From Polyangium sp. y55x31 (lineage in GTDB: Bacteria; Myxococcota_A; Polyangia; Polyangiales; Polyangiaceae), in assembly GCF_029946505.1 (NCBI RefSeq), contig NZ_JARZHG010000046.1:1-64000 (forward strand): DNA of 64,000 nt, in the 5' to 3' direction. This document shows positions 16,755-25,221 of the stretch, one piece after another (the first letter of the stretch is position 1; each line of letters begins with the position of its first letter). The position numbers were made by a program, and so were the translations under genes. The notes under the pieces are model-generated. The model saw only the letters and a program-made list of their open reading frames with translations, was not told the origin of the DNA and did not search any database.

Positions 16755-16776
16755 TGTACATTTGTCCGGGCGTACA
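16755..16776. repeat. Octad site 21, upstream of the SBBP gene
   Basis: Cores GTAC, GTCC and GTAC at 16756, 16764 and 16772, about 83 bases upstream of the SBBP start codon. The following 236 bases up to 17012 show no gene. Confidence 0.78.
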
Positions 16777-17012
16777 TCTCACCCGATTCGCCCGGTTGCT
16801 TTCGCTCGACAGCGGAGTGCGCCGAACCCTGCGGGTGCGAGCTTTCTCAGCTTTCCGCCTTCGGGAGTCGCTGCTTCTCCCCGCGCCAGCGGCAGAGGTG
16901 CGCGCAGAGCGAGCAGGGGCCGGCCCGACAACCCGGACTCCTCTGGATAACGTCCCACGTGGACGAACCCTCCCCCGGCTTGGGCCTCCCTATCGTCTGA
17001 TCGGCCGCTGCG

Positions 17013-17408
17013 CTATTTCGGCGGGATGCGGGCGATGACCTTGATCTCGAATTGGAAGCCCGCCAGCCAGGTCACCCCGACCGCCGTCGCGTTGGGCTTT
17101 GGCTCGCGGGGAAAGGCTTTCGCGACCGCTTCGAGCATGAAGCCGGCGGTGGCCTCGGGGTCAATGAGATACAGGGTCATATCGACGACGTCATCAAAAG
17201 TGCAGCCCCCCGCTTCCAGCACCCCACGCAGGTTGTCGAAGGCGAGTTGAACCTGAGCCCCGAGGTCGGGCTCAGGGCTGCCATCTTCGCGGGCGCCGAC
17301 CATTCCGGAGACGAACAGCAGGTCCCCGGATTGGATGGCTGGCGAGTAGCCGTGCTGGGAATAGAGGGCGTGCGGACGTACTGGGAAGATGGCTTTGCGG
17401 GTGCTCAT
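17013..17408 (-). CDS. Rid-family (YjgF/YER057c/UK114) protein lacking the catalytic Arg
   Basis: The 131-residue protein has the whole chorismate-mutase-like Rid fold: HALYSQHGYSPAIQSGDLLFVSG, DLGAQVQLAFDNLRGVLEAGG, and a late VGVTWLAGFQFEIKVIA strand. In RidA the deaminase Arg lies in the P-x-R-S/A segment before this strand. Here the position reads PNATAVGV, so the Arg is absent. Proteins of this sort fall in Rid subfamilies without known imine deaminase activity. The start is the ATG at 17408, as the frame upstream of it shows no family similarity. It sits alone between cell-surface genes. Confidence 0.85.
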   Translation of the reverse strand: MSTRKAIFPVRPHALYSQHGYSPAIQSGDLLFVSGMVGAREDGSPEPDLGAQVQLAFDNLRGVLEAGGCTFDDVVDMTLYLIDPEATAGFMLEAVAKAFPREPKPNATAVGVTWLAGFQFEIKVIARIPPK

Positions 17409-17582
17409 GGTCGCTTGCAGTGTCCCCGTACCGCATGCCCCGCTGGTCTGCAAGTGCGGCGCCGGCGTCGCTTCCCTGGAGGTTTCTTATTCGCGCTCGG
17501 GGAACCCCATCCCCTCGAGCGCCGCGGGCGCGAAATCCGCACGAGCGAAGCGGTCAAACCCGTGAGGGAGACGGAGAGCGCT

Positions 17583-18254
17583 TCACTGTGGCGAGGGCTC
17601 ACCTGGACGGAGCCTTGCGGCGAGTGCCTCGGTGGGTCCTGGCAGCTTCGAGGCCGAGACGGACTGCGCGCACGGCGTCGAGCTGCCCGAAGGGCACGTC
17701 TCCCCGGCCGGCAGGGCGTTCGCGCTGGTGCACGAACCATCCCAGCCGGCCGGACCGTCAAAAGGGCGCGTTTCGATGCCCTCCTGCCCACAGCTACCAG
17801 CTCGGATCGTGATGCTCTCGGGGAGGCCCGCCGGGGGCGGAGCGCACGTGCCCGTGGACGGGGCGCAGTCGCACGGCTCGCAGGCGGCGGGCGGCGCGAC
17901 GAGCTCCGCGAAGAGGCGGAACTGCTCGTTCGGCACGCTGTTCGGAGGGTCGCTGGGGCATTTCTCCGGCATGCGCTCCGGAGGGCCGAGCCAGACGGGG
18001 ATCGGAAACGGACTCCAGTACCCGGCACCCCCGCTCGGCGCGGGGAGGCAGCGGCCGGGGCACATGTTCGAGGCTTCGGGGGGTTTTGCGTCGTCGGAGG
18101 CGTCGCTGGCATCAGTTCCGGCGTCGAGGCATTCTGGAGCTGGGGATAGAGGGTCCGGGTTGCATTCAGCCTCGTTAACGTAAGGCGGTGCTGAGCAGCC
18201 GTACCAAGCAATGGCCCCGAACGACGCGAAAATTATCAAGATCCCGTTTCGCAT
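17583..18254 (-). CDS. Cys-rich putative lipoprotein
   Basis: About 223 residues starting with a hydrophobic signal (MRNGILIIFASFGAIAWYGC), with a lipobox-like Cys near residue 20. An Asp/Ser/Ala-rich linker follows (TDASDASDDA), common in myxobacterial surface lipoproteins. The mature part has about a dozen Cys residues, including CEPCDCAPSTGTC. The ATG at 18254 is preferred over one six codons upstream because it gives a proper signal. It begins 6 bases after the stop of the upstream TPR/PEGA gene, so they probably form one operon. Function unknown. Confidence 0.65.
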   Translation of the reverse strand: MRNGILIIFASFGAIAWYGCSAPPYVNEAECNPDPLSPAPECLDAGTDASDASDDAKPPEASNMCPGRCLPAPSGGAGYWSPFPIPVWLGPPERMPEKCPSDPPNSVPNEQFRLFAELVAPPAACEPCDCAPSTGTCAPPPAGLPESITIRAGSCGQEGIETRPFDGPAGWDGSCTSANALPAGETCPSGSSTPCAQSVSASKLPGPTEALAARLRPGEPSPQ

Positions 18255-18259
18255 AGATC

Positions 18260-19492
18260 CTACAACTCCCATACACCTGCGATATACGCACCAATCACGA
18301 CAGGGGGTTGCTCGAATAGAACAGTTTTCTGAGCAACAATCTGTACGCCTCGTGAGAGGCCAATTGCGTCGACGCCACCCTGTAACATCAGGGAACGCGT
18401 CATGCGGAGGTTCGCTCCGAGGCGCCCACCCACCCCAGCCAAGAGGTTGGAGTACGAGATAGGCTTATAACTTGCGCTGGAGAACTCCACGTTGAGCAGT
18501 CCGACGTGTCCAAGGGCGCAGACGAAAAGCCAGCGCCAATGACCACACGCAGACAGCAACCCCCCCGCTGTCATCGCTGCGACATTTCGGTCTGCCACGC
18601 CCGACGTCAGCCACGCCGCTCTTCCCTCGATCCCAATCGACACGTTCTCGTGCGGTCGCAAGCCCCCGGTCAGGACCAACCCTACCGCGGGGTTCCACGA
18701 TGCCACGCCAAACACCACGACCGGCCCCGCGCCGACGAACCCGTGCAACCCGCGGCCCTGTTCCTTCTCGTCGAGCTTCTCCTCCGCGTAGGCGTACGGG
18801 TCCTCTTGTCTCGTGTACCTCGGGTCCTGGATAACGATCGCCGGCGCGATGTCGGACAACGGAGCCTTCGCAGGCGACGTTTCATCGAACACGACCGGCG
18901 CCGGCCGAGGCTTGAAGGTGACCTCGACCTCCCTGTCCCTGCCCTTCTCGACCGTGAACGTGACCTCCGCGTCCTCGAACCCCTCCAGGTTCCCGTGGAT
19001 CGTGTGCTCCCCCGGCTCCATGAACACGAAAAACGCCGTCGGTCCGCCGACCCCGCGCCTCTCGTCGAGCATCAGCCGTGCCCCCGCATGCGACACGACG
19101 ACCTTCACCCACGACCCCTTGGCCAGCACCTCGTTGTAGTGCGTCTTGAAGCTCTCCCGCTCGGCAGGCGACGCACCCCGGCCTCGCTGGAAACCATCGA
19201 GCAGGTGCTCGGCGGCCTCTTCGTAGAGGCCGAGTCGCGCGAGCAGCACCCCCAGCCGGCCAGCGATGACTGGGTCTCGGCGGATGCGCAGAGCCTTCTG
19301 ATAGTTCATCGCCGCGGAGGTAAGGCGACCGGCAGCGCGCTTGAGGTCGCCCATCGCGGTGAGCGCCTCGAACATCGTGTCCGGGGTCACGGCGCCGGGG
19401 ACGGCGCTCTCCTGCTTCGGGGGCGGCTCCTCCGCGCGCGCGGATCCGGCAAGACCGAGGAGCACGGCAAGAGTGACACCAGGACGAACCAT
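18260..19492 (-). CDS. TPR, PEGA and outer-membrane beta-barrel protein
   Basis: About 410 residues. A signal peptide (VTLAVLLGLAGSARAEE) is followed by a TPR-like segment (about residues 35-100, with AAMNYQKALRIRRDPVIAGR). A PEGA-like domain (about 120-190) has RLMLDERRGVG and EPGEHTIHGNLEGFEDAEV. The C-terminal 170 residues alternate hydrophobic and polar residues and end WEL, as in an outer-membrane barrel. This architecture is common in myxobacteria, where it often sits next to an ECF sigma gene, as here: the sigma gene ends 69 bases upstream. It probably acts at the outer membrane, perhaps in the same stress response. The start at 19492 is set by the signal peptide. Confidence 0.75.
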   Translation of the reverse strand: MVRPGVTLAVLLGLAGSARAEEPPPKQESAVPGAVTPDTMFEALTAMGDLKRAAGRLTSAAMNYQKALRIRRDPVIAGRLGVLLARLGLYEEAAEHLLDGFQRGRGASPAERESFKTHYNEVLAKGSWVKVVVSHAGARLMLDERRGVGGPTAFFVFMEPGEHTIHGNLEGFEDAEVTFTVEKGRDREVEVTFKPRPAPVVFDETSPAKAPLSDIAPAIVIQDPRYTRQEDPYAYAEEKLDEKEQGRGLHGFVGAGPVVVFGVASWNPAVGLVLTGGLRPHENVSIGIEGRAAWLTSGVADRNVAAMTAGGLLSACGHWRWLFVCALGHVGLLNVEFSSASYKPISYSNLLAGVGGRLGANLRMTRSLMLQGGVDAIGLSRGVQIVAQKTVLFEQPPVVIGAYIAGVWEL

Positions 19493-19561
19493 GCAGGGGC
19501 GAGGATACCACAAAAGCGCCGTCTCCACGGGGAAAGGGGACCCCCCGGACGAACCCTCGAT

Positions 19562-20449
19562 TCACTGACCGTTCACGATTACGGTCTGTCCGGCATTGCC
19601 TCTGCGCAGCTCCTCGCGCGACGGCTCGGCCGTCTCGCTGCGTTTGGCCGAAACGGGCGGTGGAGCGGGCGCGGTTTTTCTCGTGGTGCCGGCCGGAGCG
19701 GGCGTGATCTCGTTGGACGGAGCGGGGACGAGCTCGCCGGACCAGCCGCTCACCATGGTGGGCCAGGTCGGCAAATAGAGCCCCGCCCGCGCCTCGATCA
19801 TCGGCCTCGACGGCAACGCGAGCGCCGTCACGAGGATGGCGCTCGCGAGATGGAAGAGTATCGGCATGCACTCGCTGAGCCGCTGTGCGAACGGGAGCGG
19901 GGGCGCCACGCTGAGGTAGTCGTCCGTCGAGCCGGGGAACTCGCGGCGTAGGTGCTCGAGCGCCGCTTGAAGTCTCGACTGCACGGTGCCGAGCGGGATC
20001 CCGAGGTACTCGGCGACCTCCTCATAGGACCAGCCGCCGACGTGAACGAGGACGAGGACAAGGTACTGCGCGTCCGACAGCCGGTCCATCGCTGCTGCGA
20101 GCTTCGCACGCAGCTCGCGCCGGCACGCGCTCTCTTCGGGCGAGGGGATCTGTGATGCCGTGCGCTCCGCGTCGCCGACGTCCGGGGAGAACAGCTCACG
20201 GTCATTCCGTTCGGCGCGGCGATCCTCGCGCACGACGTTGCGCCCGATCCCAAAGAGCCACGGCCTTGGGCCGTCCGGATGCTCCTCGTACACGTGCAGC
20301 TTGAAGAACGCCCGGGTCAGGGTCTCTTGGACGCGGTCTTCAAGGGTGCTGCTGTCACTGCAACGTTTGCGTGCCATGAGCCGGACTACGTCCGGTCGTA
20401 GGGCGAGGAGTTCGGCGAGAAGTGCGGATAAGGGGGTGGCGCGCGACAT
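19562..20449 (-). CDS. ECF sigma factor with C-terminal transmembrane segment
   Basis: The 295-residue protein has sigma region 2 (residues about 15-85: TLEDRVQETLTRAFFKLH, then the promoter-melting part RPWLFGIGRNVVREDRR) and region 4 (about 115-170: LSDAQYLVLVLVHVGGWSYE, EVAEYLGIPLGTVQSRLQAA). ECF proteins usually end near residue 190, but here about 120 residues follow. They include one hydrophobic helix (MPILFHLASAILVTALAL, about 200-218) and a Pro/Ala-rich tail. The sigma factor may thus be held at the membrane and released by a signal. GGGGGG lies before the ATG. It heads a likely operon with the TPR/PEGA barrel and Cys-rich lipoprotein. Confidence 0.85.
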   Translation of the reverse strand: MSRATPLSALLAELLALRPDVVRLMARKRCSDSSTLEDRVQETLTRAFFKLHVYEEHPDGPRPWLFGIGRNVVREDRRAERNDRELFSPDVGDAERTASQIPSPEESACRRELRAKLAAAMDRLSDAQYLVLVLVHVGGWSYEEVAEYLGIPLGTVQSRLQAALEHLRREFPGSTDDYLSVAPPLPFAQRLSECMPILFHLASAILVTALALPSRPMIEARAGLYLPTWPTMVSGWSGELVPAPSNEITPAPAGTTRKTAPAPPPVSAKRSETAEPSREELRRGNAGQTVIVNGQ

Positions 20450-20669
20450 GAACCCCCCATGACGGGAGCGGGCGGTTTGTTCGGCAAAATCGACCGGACG
20501 CTAGCACTTACTTCGTAGCCATAGGCTGTAAAGCCGACAGGCCGACGGGTACCCGGACAGGGGCACGGTCATGAAACAATTCATCGCCTGGAAAAGGTCT
20601 TCCGTTCGGTGCGCTTGCCGTGCGATTCTGATCACCGTCGGTGGACGCGAGCGGGAGGGGGGCCCGGCG

Positions 20670-22661
20670 GTGTCGCACATCTCGTTTTCCATAGGGAGCC
20701 TCGACGTCCCGCTGACGGTCCAGCGCGCGGAGATCCGCGAGGAACTCTCGACGCCCATGGTCGCCATCGTCCACGCGACGACAGCGCTCCCTGCTTTGCC
20801 ACCGGGGGCGCTTGTAGGACAAACCGCGACGCTCTCCCTGTCCGGCGGCGGTCTCTTCGAGTTTGACCTGCTCGGCGAACGCACATGGACCGGCGTTTGT
20901 CGGGACGTCGCCCTCGTGAAGGTCGAGCTCACCGGGGCGAGCACGTACCGCTTCGAGATCGTCGCACCCGTGGCCTTGCTCGCCCTGCGTCGTAGTTACC
21001 GCGTCTTCCAGGACCTCTCTGCGCCAAGCATCGCCTCGAAGATCCTCGAAGCTGCGGGGTTCTCCGCGACGGTCCAAATCGACGACGAAGCGCACCCCCG
21101 CCGGGAGCTACGCGTCCAGTACGGCGAAACGGACGCCGACTTCTTTCACCGCATGCTCGAAGAAGCCGGCGTGGCCTACGCCACCGCCGAATCTGGCGAA
21201 CTCGTACTCTCCGACCACTGGGAGACCGGCGAATGTCGCGTCGTGCCCCTTTCATACGTCGATCACCCCGCAGAGGCCCTCGGGCGGCCCTTCGTGACGG
21301 AGCTCGAACTCGCGAGCGCACTCCGTCCCGGAGCCCTCGCGCTGGGCGACTACGACTTCCGGCGCCCCAACACGCCCCTCTGGGTCGAGGCTCCCAAGGC
21401 CGGCGAGATCGAGGCAGCGCTGGCGCAGCAGTTTTTCCTTCCGGGCGCCGCCCTCGTCGCGGTCGACCATGGCTCGGGGACGCCCGCGGCCGATGACCGA
21501 GGGGCGTTTCGTCATGACGAACGCGCAGCGAAGGCCGACGCTCAGCGGCTACTCGAAGCCCTCCGCGAGGGCCGTGACGAGCTCCGCTTCTCGACGAACG
21601 CGATGGACATGGCCCCGGGCGCGGTTTTTCGCGTCGAGGGCTATCCGCACCCTGCGCTTGCCAGCGCGCCCCGGTTGCTCTGCACCGCAATTCACATCGA
21701 GGCGGAGTTCGGCAAACCATTACATATCCGCGCACGGGCCGTCTTCGCCGACGCCCCGTACCGCCCGCCTCGACGTACCCAAAAACCCCGCGCGCTCGGC
21801 GTCGAGACAGCCGTCGTCGTGGGTCCCCCGAAGCAGGAGATTCACACGGACGAGTTCGGTCGCGTGCGTGTCCAGTTTCCCTGGGATCGCGAGGGTGGAC
21901 GCGACGCGAAGAGCTCGTGCTGGGTGCGCGTGAGTCAGGCGTGGGCCGGGCTTGGCTACGGCGCTCTCGCGTTGCCGCGCGTCGGACAGGAGGTCCTCGT
22001 CGCGTTCCTCGCAGGCGATCCGGATCGCCCCGTCATCGTCGGCCGGCTCCACAACGCGATCGAGCAGACCCCGTACAAGCTTCCCGAGGACCAAACCGTG
22101 ACGGGCATTCGGACGGCAAGCACGCCGGGCGGCGCGGGATGGAACGAGCTGCGCTTTGATGACCGCGCGGGCGCGGAGCTCGTCGCGATTCGGGCCGAGC
22201 GCGACCTCCAGAAGCTCGTTCGTCATGACGAACGCGAGAAGACGGGGCACAACCGGACGATTGGGGTTGGCGAGGACCTGCAGGTCGAGGTCGAGGGCGA
22301 CGAGGCGCGGCGAACCGAGGGGCGCCGTGCCGTGCGCGTGGGCGGCGACGACACGCTGGACGTCGGCGGGAGCCGCAAAGCGACGATCGCAGGGAGCGAC
22401 ACGGTCGTTGTCGCGCAGAAGCACAGCGTGAGCGTCGGGCCATCGAAGACGGGGGCCGAGATCGTGGACAAGCGGATCTCCCTCGGTACGGGCGGAGCGA
22501 AGCTCGTGATGGACGGGCCAGACGTGACGCTGTCGGCGAGTGGGACGATCTCGCTGCGCGCGGATGGGGCGATCGTGATTGACGCGGCCGCGAGCGTGAC
22601 GGTGGTGGCGAGCGGAGACGTGGTGATCGATGGCGGAGGCAACGTACGGGTGAAGTCGTAA
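20670..22661 (+). CDS. vgrG: Type VI secretion spike protein VgrG
   Basis: About 663 residues. The N-terminal gp27-like part covers about residues 1-370, with YGETDADFFHRMLEEAGVAY. The gp5-like OB domain follows, with the signature TDEFGRVRVQFPWDREG and WVRVSQAWAG (about 390-460). The C-terminal part is a repetitive beta-helix of short V-rich turns. VgrG trimers form the spike tip of the contractile type VI system and carry effectors. The GTG at 20670 has a strong GGGAGGGGGG site; a longer frame from 20571 lacks VgrG similarity at its start. It heads a tightly packed operon of effector and accessory genes; no structural type VI genes are in the window. Confidence 0.93.
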   Translation: MSHISFSIGSLDVPLTVQRAEIREELSTPMVAIVHATTALPALPPGALVGQTATLSLSGGGLFEFDLLGERTWTGVCRDVALVKVELTGASTYRFEIVAPVALLALRRSYRVFQDLSAPSIASKILEAAGFSATVQIDDEAHPRRELRVQYGETDADFFHRMLEEAGVAYATAESGELVLSDHWETGECRVVPLSYVDHPAEALGRPFVTELELASALRPGALALGDYDFRRPNTPLWVEAPKAGEIEAALAQQFFLPGAALVAVDHGSGTPAADDRGAFRHDERAAKADAQRLLEALREGRDELRFSTNAMDMAPGAVFRVEGYPHPALASAPRLLCTAIHIEAEFGKPLHIRARAVFADAPYRPPRRTQKPRALGVETAVVVGPPKQEIHTDEFGRVRVQFPWDREGGRDAKSSCWVRVSQAWAGLGYGALALPRVGQEVLVAFLAGDPDRPVIVGRLHNAIEQTPYKLPEDQTVTGIRTASTPGGAGWNELRFDDRAGAELVAIRAERDLQKLVRHDEREKTGHNRTIGVGEDLQVEVEGDEARRTEGRRAVRVGGDDTLDVGGSRKATIAGSDTVVVAQKHSVSVGPSKTGAEIVDKRISLGTGGAKLVMDGPDVTLSASGTISLRADGAIVIDAAASVTVVASGDVVIDGGGNVRVKS

Positions 22662-22672
22662 GGGAGGGGCAA

Positions 22673-23113
22673 ATGGGGGAGCGGGAGCCGGTCAGCGGAC
22701 CGAGGCGTGTGGTGGAAGGGCCGCGAGCTGCGCGGATCGCAGAGGTCACGGCGGAGGGGATCGTGATGGTGCGGGTTGGTCAGGACGCACCACCCCTGCG
22801 AGCGTGGGTCGCGGCGTCGATATCGCTCGCGCGGCTCGTCGCGGCGGCGCGGGAGGGTGCGCCCGTGCTCGTGGACTTCCTTGACGGAGACCCGACGCAA
22901 CCCGTGCTGATCGCGCTGCTCGTGGATCGCGTCGCGCCCGAGGCACCACCGCGCGCGGTCGCGCTCGAGGCGGCCGAGTCGATCACGCTGGCGTGCGGCG
23001 CCAGCGTGGTCGAGCTGCATGCCGCGGGACATGTGGAGGTGCGGGGGCGCGAGATGCGGCTCGAGGCCGAGGGGAACGTCACGGTGCGCGGTGTGCGCAT
23101 CCACTTGAACTAG
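22673..23113 (+). CDS. DUF6484-type VgrG-associated protein
   Basis: The 146-residue protein lies 11 bases after vgrG with a GGGAGGGG site. It contains the pattern of small proteins found beside VgrG and DUF2169 genes: AEVTAEGIVMVRVG early, ARLVAAAREGAPVLVDFLDG then DPTQPVLIALLVD in the middle. The last 50 residues are beta-strand-rich (HVEVRGREMRLEAEGNVTVR), like a VgrG tip. It may extend or adapt the spike so that the PAAR protein encoded next can dock. The family assignment is from remembered motifs. Confidence 0.68.
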   Translation: MGEREPVSGPRRVVEGPRAARIAEVTAEGIVMVRVGQDAPPLRAWVAASISLARLVAAAREGAPVLVDFLDGDPTQPVLIALLVDRVAPEAPPRAVALEAAESITLACGASVVELHAAGHVEVRGREMRLEAEGNVTVRGVRIHLN

Positions 23114-23125
23114 GGGGCGTGAGCG

Positions 23126-24271
23126 ATGGCGGCGACGGTGTCGGTGAACGGCCGAACGGTCGTGCACGCGGGGAGCGAGGGCGTCAGCACGGCGTTCCCG
23201 GACGCGTGCGTCATGCCGAACGGCGTGGTCGTGCCGTGCTTCAACACGGCGTGCTCCGAGGACGTCGTGAACTGCGCGGAGACGGTGTTCGCCGATGGTT
23301 TCCCGGTGGCGACGTCGGCCTCGTGGTTCGATTCCAGCACGGGGAACGAGGCGACGCTCGGCGGGGTGATATCGGGGCAGATCAAGGGGAAGGCGAGCTT
23401 CGTCAACTACTCGACGAACGTGTTTGTCGAGGGAAAGCCCGTGCCGCGGAACGGGGATCCGATGGTGCACAACCATGGGAGCCCGCCGAATGCGTTCAGT
23501 CCGGCGCTCGTGCAGCCGGATCTCGCCGGCGGCAACGAGAAGACGATCCTGTGCGGCGTCTACTGCTTCTGCAAGGACAAGGGCAAGACGTACTGCGCCG
23601 CGCTCTCCATCGCCGAGCCGCGCTGGGTGCGGGGAAGCAAGCTCTTCCCGAAGCGGTACTGGGAGCCGCGGCATCCCAAGTTCTACGTCGAGGTGCCGTT
23701 CGACATGAGCGCACCGGGCGGGCCCGCGCCGATGATCGACGAGACGCAGCGAATGGCGAAGCCGCCGCATCACCCGCTGCCGCGTGCGGACTTTCCGCCG
23801 CTCGCGGGGACACGGAGGCCGGATGGCGTAATCGTGCGGAACCCGGCGCTGCCGCTGTCGCGGACAAACGTCAAGCGGGTGTTCGAGTTCAAATTTCCGG
23901 GGGACACGTGGCGGGAGAACGGACAGGAAGAGGCCTACAAGGAGATCGATCCAGGTTTGATGGTGCTCGATGAGAAGGAGTGCGGCGCGCAGTGCAAGCT
24001 CGAAGAGCGCGAGCGGGAGCCCGAGCCGGTGCGTGATCCGATGCGTGATGGGGTGCGTGATCTGCTGCTGTTGGCCCTCCTCGCGAAGAAGCGGCTGGCC
24101 ACGCCGAAGCTCCGCCCAGTGCCCGTGGGTCCGCTCGTCCCGGTCTTCACTGCGGCGGGGCTCGGCGCGCTGCTCGCCCTGTTTGGCCGGACGCTCTCCT
24201 CCCCGGTCTTGCTCTTGCCCGTCTTGCCGCCGGGGGTACTCTCGGATCCGACCGCGGGGAAAGAGACATGA
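23126..24271 (+). CDS. PAAR-like (DUF4150) type VI effector with VRR-NUC nuclease domain
   Basis: The 381-residue protein starts with a DUF4150 PAAR-like tip (residues 1-125: AFPDACVMPNGVVVPCFNTA, VFVEGKPVPRNGDPMVHNHG). A Cys-containing middle follows (CGVYCFCKDKGKTYC). A segment at about 250-275 reads KRVFEFKFPGDTW then GQEEAYKEI, which fits the ExK and Q positions of VRR-NUC endonucleases. The last 70 residues are hydrophobic and may help entry or binding. The PAAR tip would sharpen the VgrG spike and deliver the nuclease into a rival cell, where it should cut DNA. The immunity gene overlaps its stop by 4 bases. Confidence 0.82.
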   Translation: MAATVSVNGRTVVHAGSEGVSTAFPDACVMPNGVVVPCFNTACSEDVVNCAETVFADGFPVATSASWFDSSTGNEATLGGVISGQIKGKASFVNYSTNVFVEGKPVPRNGDPMVHNHGSPPNAFSPALVQPDLAGGNEKTILCGVYCFCKDKGKTYCAALSIAEPRWVRGSKLFPKRYWEPRHPKFYVEVPFDMSAPGGPAPMIDETQRMAKPPHHPLPRADFPPLAGTRRPDGVIVRNPALPLSRTNVKRVFEFKFPGDTWRENGQEEAYKEIDPGLMVLDEKECGAQCKLEEREREPEPVRDPMRDGVRDLLLLALLAKKRLATPKLRPVPVGPLVPVFTAAGLGALLALFGRTLSSPVLLLPVLPPGVLSDPTAGKET

Positions 24272-25221
24272 GCCCGGACGAACCTACGAAGATCGCGCTC
24301 CGAGATCTCCACGCGCTCGCAGCAGAGCACATCCGCATCTCGCTGGCGCTGACCATGTACTTCAAGGAGCCGCTGGCAAGCTTTCCTGACGCGATCGGGC
24401 AGGTTCTCGAGGCGTACCTCGAACACGCGGAGCCGCACCTACGGTGGTACGCGGACTGGGAGGACACCAAGTTTCGCCCGGCCGAACCCGAACGACTGCG
24501 GTTGCCGGCGCAGCTCCTCGAGCAGCCCAAGTTCAGGAAAAAAAACCTGGGTTGGCTCTACCTGGGTGGAGAGAGCTTCAACGACCTGACCGACTGGCAT
24601 CTACACGGCAAGCATCAGGTCGAGTACCCGAGCAAGTTAAGCTTCCTGCGCCTGGCGTTCCCCGTCGATCATTGGTACCCCAACTACCAAGCGTTCGCGG
24701 CGTGGGTGAGGCGCGTAGCCGCGCTTGTGCCCGTGTTCCACGGCTACGCGGGGTTCATGTTCGAACCTCATCAGGATCCAGGGGGCGCTCGGCACGTGCA
24801 GTCGGAGCACATCTACCCGCTCGCCATGCGCTTCCATGGCATCGAGGTCGAGGCTCCTTCTTTGACCGATCGCTCCTGCTACAGCTCGATCAAGGGCGTC
24901 AACTGGATCACCCTCGTCTCGGAGCCGCTGCTCGATCCGCTGGGCGGGATCCACATGACGACGGCCGCGCTCGAGCGGGCCGGTGGGCTCACCGTCGATC
25001 GCATGCCCTGGGGCCTCTACATCCAGGCCGGCGACGAGCCCGGGATCGGCGACGTCAACCAGGACCCGAAGCCGCTGCCGCTCTACCGCAAGGTCAACAG
25101 GATCTTGCGCCCCATCCGCACGAGTACGCACTTTCAGCTCGGCGACGACGAGTACCATAAGTCCTTCGGGATGAGCGGGACCCTGCGATGGCTCCGGAGG
25201 TTCGATGACACGAGCTCGTAG
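24268..25221 (+). CDS. DUF3396-type type VI immunity protein
   Basis: The 317-residue soluble protein starts on an ATGA overlap with the effector stop. It carries features of the DUF3396 immunity family: RISLALTMYFKEPLASFPDA early, HLRWYADWEDTKFRPAEPE, and the late GVNWITLVSEPLLDPLGG followed by GLYIQAGDEPGIGDVNQDP. Proteins of this family neutralise nuclease-type type VI effectors such as TseT, so direct binding to the VRR-NUC protein encoded upstream is the likely role. Coupled translation would keep it in step with the toxin. Confidence 0.78.
   Translation: MSPDEPTKIALRDLHALAAEHIRISLALTMYFKEPLASFPDAIGQVLEAYLEHAEPHLRWYADWEDTKFRPAEPERLRLPAQLLEQPKFRKKNLGWLYLGGESFNDLTDWHLHGKHQVEYPSKLSFLRLAFPVDHWYPNYQAFAAWVRRVAALVPVFHGYAGFMFEPHQDPGGARHVQSEHIYPLAMRFHGIEVEAPSLTDRSCYSSIKGVNWITLVSEPLLDPLGGIHMTTAALERAGGLTVDRMPWGLYIQAGDEPGIGDVNQDPKPLPLYRKVNRILRPIRTSTHFQLGDDEYHKSFGMSGTLRWLRRFDDTSS

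Noticed and set aside
1771-16776. Octads interpreted as LexA, Fur or CRP boxes
   Set aside because: Those operators have one fixed dyad (such as GAAC-N4-GTTC). Here three or four cores recur every 8 bp with mixed GTAC/GTCC/GGAC, many in convergent gaps.
14403-17000. Long plus-strand open frame opposite the SBBP lipoprotein
   Set aside because: The minus strand gives clear SBBP repeats and a lipoprotein signal; the plus frame is a repetitive mirror of these.
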